Positions 1 to 10,434 of a stretch of 64,000 bases of DNA are shown piece after piece (within the stretch, counting starts at the first letter, position 1; every line of letters starts with the position of its first letter). The stretch spans positions 124,001-188,000 of the forward strand of contig MU405218.1 of the NCBI GenBank assembly GCA_022836615.1, written 5' to 3'. The notes beneath the pieces are model-generated. The model searched no databases. It worked only from the letters and a program-made list of their open reading frames with translations, and was not told the origin of the DNA. Position numbers and translations under genes: made by a program. Source of the DNA: Annulohypoxylon bovei var. microspora (taxonomy: Eukaryota > Ascomycota > Sordariomycetes > Xylariales > Hypoxylaceae).

Positions 1-1488
1 GTAGAGCATTCTAAATCTTCATATTGTCTTCCTGGTCTTGGCCGCGATAGAACAGTCATTTATCGCGGCCTTCTTATGGTAATCTTTGAGTGTTAATGCA
101 AAATCTATCTAACCATAGTTACCCATATATACCTATACATATATTAACTAGTTTATAGTTGATATTCGCGTACCTCAGCTACAATCGGCCTCGTTTTTAA
201 CCCCCTTCACTTGTAAGCTTATTTAACATCGCCGAACAGACCTGTAAATACTTAGGTATCTTCCCTCCCATAAAGTCAGGTCCTATCTATCGTTATCCAC
301 CGTGTTTATTCGGTCATATACTTAGTTAGATATCTAGCAAGGCTGAAGCGCGCCCAAGTCTCAACCTCTTCAAATAGATGGGTGATTACCTGAAGTCTCT
401 AGGACCCGACGTCGAGTACTTCACGACTTGTATCGCAAGCTAGATCCCACCCCACCAGGAGGTGTTGACTCGTTACGGGTTAATTTTCTGAAATGAAATC
501 CAAGCATCGCAACATTAGCCCTGTAAGTTTTATCTCCAATATATCATTGTTTATTTTTACTTGCAACCCAATGATTCTATTCCTTTCGCACTGAGCATAT
601 GAGACCTGTATCATTGTGTGGTAAGTCAACGTCAGTACATGTACTTTCTGCGTCTTTATGTCATGGATTACCGGCTTTGAAAATGACATGGAATTTGAAA
701 ATAAAGGGACTTGGAAGGATTTATGCAAGCTTACAGGTTTATACTCGCGCAAGCCGTGCTGAGGCACAACACGATAACATTTGCTTTGTCTTTCACTTGC
801 CCCTCGTCTTGACAATGGTATCAATTCACCTAGATGAATTTTAGGAATGGAAGAGGATGAGAAAAATAGATATGATAAAATTAAAGGTGAAAGTCTTTTA
901 ATGTGGGAAGTGTAAAGGTATCGTTTTGGGCCGTGTGGTTTCGTGGGCGAAAACTAGGTCAGTTGTATAAACGTAGTGAGAACTTCGTCATTGGTGTCTT
1001 GATACTGCATCATGTAGTTCATCTATAGCGTATAGGTACCCGCTTACATAGGCAGCTCCTTAAGTAAGGTGAACTTTTATTACATTAGAAGCATGTACAC
1101 ACCTTTTTAATGTTTCCGCAATATACCAATCGATGTTTGTGACGTTGTTATCTTTAAGGTTTAATTTGATCACAGTTTGAACTGCCAAATACACACATAA
1201 AGTTGCATCAACCGTACATCACCCCGTATATTGGTATGCTTCTTAATATAAAAAACCTAGTTTACTAATTAGGTATGTAAGAAGTGTAGTTTTACGTAAA
1301 CAAGAAAGTTTATTAATTTATTAACACATGCCTTGTTACTTCTTTAAGAAAGTAGCTTGAAGTGATTTAATACGCACGGTGGGTAAAGAGGTCATATGAT
1401 GTAAAAACTGACAACAGTGGTAAAATCTCTTAATTTTGTACAGAAATAATTGATATATAAAGCAAAGAAAAAAAGAAAAACAGTGTTA
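1..1488. other. AT-rich intergenic region
   Basis: No coding region is supported here. The open frames are short, overlap on both strands and show no family resemblance. The stretch is AT-rich by eye and carries no tRNA or rRNA signature I could find. Confidence 0.6.
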
Positions 1489-1496
1489 TATACGAA

Positions 1497-1621
1497 GAGT
1501 GATGCTAGATCCAGATTGGTTTTTTTCCTTGCGTACAGATTGGTTTTTTCTATCAGCTGGCGACACTCCGCCACCTATTTTAGCAGCATGTATGTCTTAG
1601 CCAGTTTGACTTACCCACCAC
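1497..1621 (+). repeat. Left terminal inverted repeat of the MITE-like element
   Basis: 125-bp arm directly following the left TATACGAA duplication. It pairs with the right arm with a single mismatch. Confidence 0.88.
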
Positions 1622-1909
1622 TTTTTATTATCTTTTTATAACGGTAGTATAATCTTTCTTCCCTTATTTCTTATACCTAATCTTAAGATATCTAATATGA
1701 ATACTACCAGTTTAGGCATTGCGAGCGCCGCCGCCGCAGCGTTACCCTTAGTAGAAGATTATATCGTGGCGAGGGCTGCCGGACCATATATTATGCTTCG
1801 TTTACCGCAAAGGTAACAACGACATCTTATTATATTAAAAGATTGTAGATAATGGGTTAGATCTTAGTGATTTACAGCTTTTTTATTTTAATTTTAAATA
1901 AAACGTGGG

Positions 1910-2034
1910 GTGGTGGGTAAGTCAAACTGGCTGAGACATACATGCTGCTAAAATAGGTGGCGGAGTGTCGCCAGCTGATAGAAAAAACCAATCTGTACGC
2001 AAGGAAAAAAACCAATCTGGATCTAGCATCACTC
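1910..2034 (-). repeat. Right terminal inverted repeat of the MITE-like element
   Basis: 125-bp arm, reverse complement of the left arm with one mismatch, directly followed by the right TATACGAA duplication. Confidence 0.88.
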
Positions 2035-2434
2035 TATACGAAAGTATTATACCTACCCAAGTAAGTCATTTTTTTATTTACCATATTACTTAGAAATCAT
2101 GCTAAGTTCGAATTTACTTCCATCTAAAAGCTCGAGGTTATAAAACAGCTGTAATAATTGCTGGTTGGCCTCTTATTATAATTACATAATGGGTATAAGA
2201 TGCTTTCTAAAAGGAACCACGATTCACTTAATTTCGAAATTAATTTCATAAGCCCTTGTCCTTTATTTTCCTTACGATAATCCTTTCAAAATGGAAAAAC
2301 AACCAAGTTTAATCGAGCCCACCGACCACGTCGTTTCTGCACGTTTTTTGAGTCGAAGTACCTCAGTATCAAATAATTATGGACCCAACTACATAATAAC
2401 ACTGTACGTCAAACCAATCAGCTCACATAGCCAG

Positions 2435-2505
2435 ACAGCTGCCAGCTGCCAGCTACCAGCTGCAAGCTGATGTCTTAAGGGTGCAGGCCGATATCTTAAG
2501 GGTGC
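2435..2505. repeat. CAGCTG-rich cluster and 16-bp direct repeat upstream of the DUF6604 gene
   Basis: CAGCT/CCAGCTG units repeat about five times between 2435 and 2468. Two copies of GATRTCTTAAGGGTGC then follow (2469-2484 and 2490-2505), differing at one position and separated by 5 bases. They lie 115-185 bases before the ATG at 2619, so they could be promoter elements. No transcription factor is assigned; CAGCTG also fits a bHLH E-box core. Confidence 0.45.
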
Positions 2506-2618
2506 TCGTGCTCGTCACCTACCTACCTAGGTAACAAAATCTTCCCTAACTCAACAACTTCGAGTCATCCATTCTCGATGAACAGAGATTAAGCAGCATT
2601 CACTTCACATAAACCAGG

Positions 2619-5600
2619 ATGCCTACCTCTGAGCTTCGATCTGCCTACCGGCAGTATAAAGCTGACACGAATTACGTTGCAACTTGGCTGGTAAGTAATC
2701 ACCGTGTCTGTAATGTTGTGATACTTAATCTTAACGAATGATAACAGGCATCGACCGCAAAGGCCAACGGTTGTAGATTTGAATACCTAAACGACCAGCC
2801 AAATACCTCCCAAGGAACTGGCCGACCTAAGGGCAAGGCCCGAAAACAGGCTCGGCAGGCTCCTCAACAGCCTTGTCAAACCCATGTTATAGCAATAAAA
2901 GACTTTGTGCCCCTAGCGGAGTACATAGCAACCCATCAGCCCTTTATAACGGTACCGGAGTCACTTGCCGTCTCTTTGAGACGTGCAATCAAATTACGCG
3001 GAGATTTCGGCGGAGACCTACAGAAACATGGTTGCGATCTTGATGTCTTGGCAGATCAAGCCCATGAGTATTTCGTCAGTGTGCTTGCAAGAGTTTGCAA
3101 TGTGTTACGACCAAGGTTCGTACCCGCGTCTTTACTTCTTCCATATTCTCCTTGTGCAACTCCTTTACCCTTGCTTTTGTTCTATAACGCTGTTATTCGC
3201 GTATATGCATTCATGCTTACGTAGCATTTAAAATGCATAAAATAATATGCCGATGTGAATTCTAGGACTGGAGAGGACACCACCGCTAACCCCTTGTTAA
3301 TTTCAGAATGGCCTTTAATACATCTTCCAAAGACGAGGAGGGAGGACCTTCACGTTATACTACCGACTTTACCAATTTCTTCAGTCGTTTATCTATCGGA
3401 GAACCACTTGAATGCTCTATGGACGAACCTGACATCTCGAACTCGGACTCCCTTAATAAACCAAGTAGCAGAAGCCAATATGTGGCTGAGCCACAGTCAT
3501 CTCGCGAGGATGCGTTATTCGCTTTGTACCAAGTTTTGGGGGACGTTTCCAATATTCGAGACGACATCATCCAGACTTGGAGTCAAGTCTTTATCGAAAG
3601 TTCTGAATATTCGGTTTATCCCCTTACTTGTGCGGCATTGTTAACGAGTCTCGGAATTGAGTTAGTAAGAGACCTTGTCGAGGACATTACCCAAGTCTGC
3701 GAAAAGCACGGTGGAGTACTTCAGCTCCTTCAGGCTATGTGCGTAGCCGCTGCGACTAAATCAGGGCTGTCCGAAGAGCAGATTTGGGAGCCCGGAACTG
3801 ATGATGCTCGTAAATTCAACCCAAAATACATGTATCGTTTCCAAGAGAAAGTTTTTCTCACTCCCCTCTACTTCCTATCGAGGTGCAATGAGCAACAAAC
3901 TCTAATACGCCTAAACATCGACATAGAGCAAATGTTTCCTCTGGAAACATATTCAGGAAATACGAAAGAGCTTGTCGATTCTTTATTACTACAGTGGTAT
4001 TATGGGGAGTCACACCTGCTGGCTTCTAAATGGGGAAGCGTTGCAGAAGATGAAGTTATCAAGGGGATGCACGAACTCACCGAGCTCCCATCGAAGATGA
4101 TACACCTCTCCTTCGCTGGTCAGGTATTTCTGGATATTCACCATCATTATAAAGAAAATGTCACAAAGGCATTTGACACTATGATCCAACAGATGATTCA
4201 TATTAAAAATGAATTAGAGGATTACCGAAAATTCCAAGACAGGCACCCGACCAATAAGCCACGACTCAACGAATCAAGGCGTGAGAATTTAGAACGCATA
4301 TCTACTTCGCTAGACGGAATTATATCGGACGCGTCGTTTGACACGAGGGTTGATATCTGTAATGGATTGGGAGTCCCAAAGCCTCGTCGCAGACACGGGT
4401 TCCTAAGAAGGAACCCGGTCCTTTGCGGACACATACTACTGCATTTCCAATCAGAATATCAACAGTATGAGTTTAGTATGCTGAACTCAGACCCGGTCCT
4501 TATAACGGCTAGCCATATATGCAACGCCTTATACACGGAGAAGCTCCTCGGTGAGCCGTGGTCTGATTTAGTATTTCTAACAAGGATAATGCCAAAATCG
4601 GCTTTCTTCGTAGGCGAACACCCACCGTCCGGGTTAGATAATTGCTACCGAAGACTTCTGTTGCAATTGGGATTCCCAGCTTCAACGTTTGCCTCGAACC
4701 GTCAATACCCACCAAGTGGTAACGCGACTCTAAAGCAAAGAGAGATCCCGAGAACTGCTGAGCTTCTCTGCATCTTTTCAGAGAAGTATAAATTCATGAA
4801 AAAGACGGAATCGGCCAATTGGACGAGAGAGTTTATCGAGACCTCGTTAAAGAAAAGCGACTTCAAGGAGCTCTTTAACGAGAATCGAGGAAATGCTAGA
4901 GCCGTTCAACACATGACAACGAAGGAGGTAAGTCACCAATTCCGACAATATCTCGAAGAAATAAAATTACGTTGGAGCAGCAAAGGATATGATCTCATGC
5001 TAACATGTTGACACAAATAGATAAGGGAACGAAATCGAGCCCTGCAGGATCCGAAGAGAAGAGCACGCAGTGTTCGAACACATATGTCCCTGGAAGACCT
5101 CCTTGAAGGTCTAAGGACCTCTCTAGTGGCGGAAACTACGTGTTTCACGTTTCCGTTCTTGACTATGTTAAGAATGGCAGTATGTTTGCTTCCAATCTCC
5201 CTAAATGCTGACGGGTTGAAAAGTCAACATGCTAACTTATTTCTTCTCTATAGTGGGAGTGCTTAGAGCATGTGAAGAGAGCTTGCGACCCTCTGATAGA
5301 GGTGTGCTACCCGAATTACAGTCGCCAGTCTAGTCAGATAGACCAATTCGCCACCTATCTGTTAGCTGCATCCGCAAAAGAGGCAGCGTCAAACGGTTCG
5401 TTCATGCTACTTGAACTTGTTCATTTTGTAATCAAATGCTAATCAAAACACGCTTATGGGACAGTAGGCCAAAAACCGAAGGTGCTACAAGTGGCAGCAG
5501 CGGCTGTTTCCGAGTTCATACATTCAGGCTCGGCGAATGAGGCATATCGTCGCCTCCATGAAGCCACGGGGATGGTGTTCAAGAAAGATGGCGATGATAA

Positions 5601-5718
5601 GTTCATCACCTACATCTCACCACCGAGACCTACAGAAGAAGAGGTAGAAAAGTGGCGAGAGTTGACCCAAACGAAGGAGCTTTTCTCAGAGAAACCGAGT
5701 GGAGATGATATCCAATAG
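2619..5718 (+). CDS. DUF6604 domain-containing protein (about 870 aa, six exons)
   Basis: The first exon encodes an N-terminus (LRSAYRQYKADTNYVATWLA) that I recognise as the start of the fungal DUF6604 domain. It is followed by a basic linker and the family-typical segment around residues 75-145 (EYIATHQPFITVPESL, then an RRAIKLR helix). Exons that keep frame are 2619-2690, 2748-3115, 3307-4927, 5021-5179, 5254-5395 and 5468-5718, giving 870 residues. All introns are GT-AG; the 191-base second intron with GTTCGT donor is the least certain. The large third exon reads as a helical protein without a catalytic motif I can name. The function of DUF6604 is unknown to me. The gene stands alone, about 580 bases downstream of the MITE-like element. 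Confidence 0.8.
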
Positions 5719-7202
5719 TGGGATTGTCAGAGTTTGGTCTAGAGCTGATGTTCTATGAGTAAGGATAATTGTGCCAAGTTTTAGGACGCAATAGGCGGTG
5801 TATATGTATACTGCTACCCTTTTGAGATATGTCGAGAGCCCCTAGGCTATCGACATAATTAATCAGTCTTGCTATGTATGAACCACTGTAGCTGTATGGC
5901 TGGCAGTAGGTCCCACGTTTACCGCAACAAGCTCCCTTTAAGTCCGCGTCGTGATAGCATATTCTGTATAAAGCTGTGTATTTGATGACTAAAGCAATGC
6001 GCACACTGTATTGTCATCAATGAGCCCTTGTTAAAATAAGCAATATAGCGCTCTTATGCGCTATAAGTATAGCGTACCACACCTACACTGAGTAGTTTCA
6101 ACCAATCAAAGAGCGAGCTAAAACGGCGTGAATACAGTAGAAGTAATAAAATCTACTGTACAAAGCTGAGGAAATTTTGGCACAACGTTAATGAAATCAC
6201 GTGACACCCTTTAGCTAAACACCTGGGCAGGTAGGTAATTACACTCGATTTTCAACCAAGTCAATAGTCCCGAAGCTCGGATGCAAATGTATCAATTGAA
6301 TTTATTAATGCGCTTTCAAGTAAGCTTGATAAGAGTGTAAGATACCAAGTATCATAACGGGCGCAATTGAGTAAACGTCTGTTCAAGTACTCAAACTCGG
6401 GTCGAAATATGCTCCCAATCTGGTTGTCATTCATTATAACTGTAGGGTGTAATGCGCTATAGTTTCTTGACCTAATAGCGCTACACGCCTTATTCTCACA
6501 GGGGTTTTTCAATGAAATACAGTGTTAGCACAGTAGATATCACCAAGTACACTGTAGAATAGATTGAATTGTCGGTTTGGCGTATTATGGGATTGGCCCC
6601 TTGGCCATGAAGTAGTGGGACTACAGTCTAAAGAATTTACTTGAGTCTGATTGGCTAAATCACGGTGTCACATACTGAAAGGGGCATGTATTGGACCCAA
6701 GCTATAGTCTTATTGGCCATTGCTAGTGGACCCTCCCGGAGACGCTAGTTCTCAAATGAGGAGACAGAATCTTTTTGGTGTTTATGGGTTTGAAACTTCA
6801 CGAGCTATGATTGTCTTCAACTAGGCGAAATCTGTGCGCGATTATGATGATGATGTAGCTTTGAGCCAACAGTAGCGGGATATTGACCACTGGAATAGCC
6901 AAGAGAAACATCATCTTCGCGATCTTTATGAGGGCTAGCACAACATCTGATGCCAGCTGACTCCAGAGGAGACAGAGACGTGATGTCAAGACACCATATG
7001 GAATCAAAAGATTGGAAACATTGGCCGTTTTCTTTTGTAAATCCTAGTTCCATCCCATATTGTCTAGGCCACCCGCAACTTCTAGACGCTAACTACACCA
7101 CCAAATCAAACGAAGGTGTCTGCAGAAACCTCTATACCAGCGCCCTACTAACGACATCGTATCCATGAATGTATAAATTGACGGGGAAAGTTGTGTTTTC
7201 CC
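5719..7202. other. Intergenic region between DUF6604 gene and MetRS 3' end
   Basis: No supported gene. Open frames are short and unlike any family. The stretch contains the hairpin cluster at 6044-6556 and several ACAGTAG/CTACTGT motifs. The right part should hold the MetRS 3' UTR. Confidence 0.5.
6044..6556. repeat. Cluster of four short perfect hairpins in two related pairs
   Basis: Perfect stems are TATAGCGC/GCGCTATA (6044-6051 with 6058-6065), TACAGTAGA/TCTACTGTA (6133-6141 with 6152-6160), GCGCTAT/ATAGCGC (6454-6460 with 6475-6481) and TACAGTGT/ACACTGTA (6518-6525 with 6549-6556). The order GCGCTAT-type then TACAGT-type occurs twice, about 400 bases apart, which suggests a decayed duplicated module or an old mobile element. 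No target duplication was found. Confidence 0.4.
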
Positions 7203-9597
7203 TTATTTCGCCGGTTGCTGGGGTGGTTTGCTGCTCGCATCATCCGCGATGTTCAGATTATGTAATTGTTCTGTTGGCGCCTTTGCTGAGTCACCACTAG
7301 CACCAGCCGCAAGGCCTAATTTCTTCAGTTTCTTGCGCTCCTTCTCCTTCTCTTTTGCGGCTTTCTTAGCTGCAGCCTTCTCCTGCTCAATTGCCTTCTG
7401 CTTTCGGAGCTCCTCTCCACCAAATGCCTCACGCCACTCCTCTGCTTTCTCTGTAGGAATAAGTGAGAAAAGTAGCTTAGGTTCTCCGAGAGCCTGTCCA
7501 GGTGGGATAATGTCGGTCGTCCAGGTATCCGGAATGGAGAACCGGCCATTGCCAGAGCCTTGGACACCGAGTTGGCTCAGGATCCCATCGGCTGTCTCTG
7601 GCAAGTACGGGAATAAAATGTTTGCGAGGAGGTATAGGTGGTTCAGGGCAATGCCGACGACGGCGTTACATCGTTCCGGGTCTTCGGAGAGTAGCTGGTT
7701 GCTAAGCTTATTGTCTTGCAGCAGCTTGTTACCTACAGCTGAGATACTATAGAGGAAATGCCATGTTAGTCATGAAATAATAGGCCCACATACACTTGAA
7801 GAGACGTACCTAAGGGCTGTGGAGAGACCGGCTCGCAGCTTAGTAGCGCTGAGGTTAGAAATGTAGGTTTGAAGCAATCCATCAACCTCTTCTTTGAATT
7901 TCTTCAGTCCACCGTCCGAATCCTTGTACGTAGTATAATCGGGTACCACGGCATTTAACTTTGCATGGGCGAACTTGACAACTCGGTTGCAATAGTTGCC
8001 GAGGTTCTTTAGGAGATCATTGTTGTTGGCATCAACAAACTCTCTGTGATGATTAGGGCAATTAGTCTTGAGCGCAGAAAACGAATTGATCTCGATATGG
8101 GACTTACCGCCAACTAAACTCGGAGTCGCTAGTTTCTGGACGTCTTGAGAGCAAGTAGTATCTCCACACGTCGACAGGTACGCCAGTATCTTTAGCGCTG
8201 TTTCCGAACACACCAACGCTCTTTGATTTGCTGAATTTGCCGCCTTCGTAATTAAGATACTCCGTGGTGGACAATTTGTGAACCTTGGTCCACTTTTCTC
8301 TAGTACCAAGCTGAGAAGCTGGGAAAATAATGCTGTGGAATCTAATTTGGACGATTAGTTATCATCCGATTTATCTGACCTGCAATTACTTACGGGACAT
8401 TGTCCTTGCCCATGAACTGGTAAAGGGAGACGTTATCTGGGTTCTTCCACCACTGTTCCCAGTTCTTGCCTGTCGTGTCGTCTTTGTCGGTATAGCATTT
8501 GGTGATCGAGGGATAGCCAACTATTCCAATTAGCACGTGCTCATATATGATAGAAACAAGCGGGGTACGACATACTGCATGCATCAAACCAAACGTAGAA
8601 GACCTTTCCATCATAGTCTCCTCCCGATAGTCCAGGAAGGCTGGTGGGGACTGGCACACCCCATTTAAGGTCTCTTGTGATACTCCGTGGCTTTAGTCCA
8701 TCGTTGAGCCATGATTGAGTTATAGCGATGGCATTGGAGCTCCAATCCTTGATGTCACCAGCATTATCGAGCCAGGATTTTACTTCGGGTTGTAGCGCAT
8801 CCAATCGGAGATAGAGATGCTTCGTTTTCCGTCGTTCTGGGGTTGCGCCATCAAGCTTGCAGTGAGGATTCACTAGCCAGCCAGTGGCCTTTCTGTCTTC
8901 ACCGGATTCTGCCTTGGCGTCCTGGGTCGGCTCTAGGGGATCAAGAAGATTTCCACATGCGTCGCACTGTTAATCGCATTAGCTATGGAGAATAGAAATG
9001 AAGAAAGAAATGATGATATACCTGGTCTCCACGGGCTCCAGCTGCATGACACAGACTACATTCACCCTCCACGTAGCGATCAGCTAGGAAAGAGTTATGC
9101 GCCGGACAGTAGGCTTGTTCGGTTTCTCGTTCTTCGATAAAGCCGTTCTCCCATAGTCGAGTGAACATCTCCTGAACAATCTCTGTGTGCTGGGGGGTTG
9201 GAGTGCGGCCGAAGATGTCGAAATCGATCTTAAACCAAGCGTAGATATCGCGATGAATGGCGTTGTACTTGGTGCAGAGGGTAGCAGGATCTACACCTTC
9301 AGCAAGCGCCTGTGTCTCGGTGGCCGTGCCATATTCGTCTGTGCCGCAGATATACAATGTCGGGAAGCCGCGTGCTCTAGAGAAACGAGCAAATACATCT
9401 GCGGACTATTGAAGTTGGAGTATTAGTTGGCGCATTCATTAAGCTTAGAATCGCAACTTGGCTTTACTTACCAGAACACTACCGATAATATTGCCAAGAT
9501 GCGGGACGTTGTTGGCATAGGGCAAAGCGCTTGTGACCAAGATATTCTGCTTCCCTGGTTGGGGGAGTAGCGACGGCGTTGTTTTTGACTCGCTCAT
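7203..9597 (-). CDS. MES1: Cytosolic methionyl-tRNA synthetase
   Basis: Charges tRNA-Met with methionine in the cytosol. Seven exons on the minus strand join in frame: 9597-9472, 9405-9022, 8966-8576, 8520-8394, 8341-8108, 8043-7810 and 7746-7203, giving about 679 residues. The class I HIGH motif is HLGN (residues 33-36, in PYANNVPHLGN). The KMSKS loop reads KFSKSKS. Zinc-binding cysteines of the connective peptide follow the second exon (CSLC and CDAC). A Rossmann/anticodon-binding helical region follows, ending in a lysine/glutamate-rich tail (EKAAAKKAAKEKEKERKK). Unlike budding yeast Mes1 there is no N-terminal GST-like extension; the catalytic domain starts almost at once. The start at 9597 sits directly before the conserved core. 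The gene diverges from the chromodomain gene. Confidence 0.95.
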
Positions 9598-10434
9598 GGT
9601 CGCGATTGTATCGTAATCTTGCTAGTAACTGTTTTTTTTATTTTTCCTCCTTGGAAGGTGGATCGTGAACGTACTAACGGAAAGTTTGAGAAGATGGGAA
9701 GTTTGGACAGGATTAAGGGTGTATTGACAAAAATAGAGGGGGAGGGGCACTGAGTCACAAAAATGACACAAGAAGGGCAGAAAGTTGATCGGCCAGGCAC
9801 TGACGGAAAAGGAAGGCGGTGGGACTATTTTCTTAATTAATAAGTACTCGACCCAAACAGAGACAGCCCTAAGATCGATTGATAAAGTTTACTTCATGTA
9901 TTTATTTATTAGAATATTTTATAGCTAATAATTGCATTTTATTTTGATTGAAGTTTTAGTCTAAGAGTTAAAACATTTTTAAAGTCTAAAATGAAATCGG
10001 AATGGTATCGAACGTTTAATGGCAAGCCTAGTCTAAAGTTTAAGGTTGCATGTTCGACCGTGGTAGGCCTTGGAGATTTAAACCCAAGCGGTTAAGCCTG
10101 CCAAATTCGTAAAGTTAGGTGCCACTATTAGTTTCCTTTCCAATGTTAACAACAATGCAATTGATTATGAGCTTTTTAACACCAACAGAACCCATTCGAC
10201 CTTTAATCTAGCCAGTCAAAGGAAGACCCAATCACAAGGGAATTATTGGCGACTTCATATTAATCTAATTGAACGCGTTTTCGTATGATAGTGTCTCGAT
10301 TTGCGCTAGCTGCGCCGAGCCATTCGTGGTATAAGCTACCCTGGACTACACGCGCCATCCAGCATCACCGCCACCGACGATAGATCTTTCTTCACCAGAA
10401 CTGTTCCTAAGTGGAACACGTCTAAACTACTCCC
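9598..10434. promoter_or_regulatory. Shared divergent promoter region of MetRS and chromodomain gene
   Basis: 837 bases separate the two start codons. The middle (about 9830-10020) is strongly AT-rich and the flanks carry no gene. No clear TATA box was assigned to either side. Confidence 0.45.

Larger units (their letters stand above)
1497..2034. mobile_element. MITE-like non-autonomous DNA transposon with 125-bp TIRs
   Basis: The two ends are inverted copies of each other: 1497-1621 and 1910-2034 match at all but one of 125 positions (T in the left arm near 1597, C in the right). Both arms begin GAGTGATGCTAGATCC. The element is flanked on each side by the same 8 bases, TATACGAA (1489-1496 and 2035-2042), a convincing target-site duplication. 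The roughly 290-bp interior has no coding potential and contains a GC-rich patch near 1728-1745. Inside each arm a short unit, AGATTGG plus a T run, occurs twice. An 8-bp duplication fits hAT elements, while such long arms are more usual in Mutator-like or foldback elements, so the superfamily is open. The near-identity of the arms argues for recent insertion. Confidence 0.85.
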
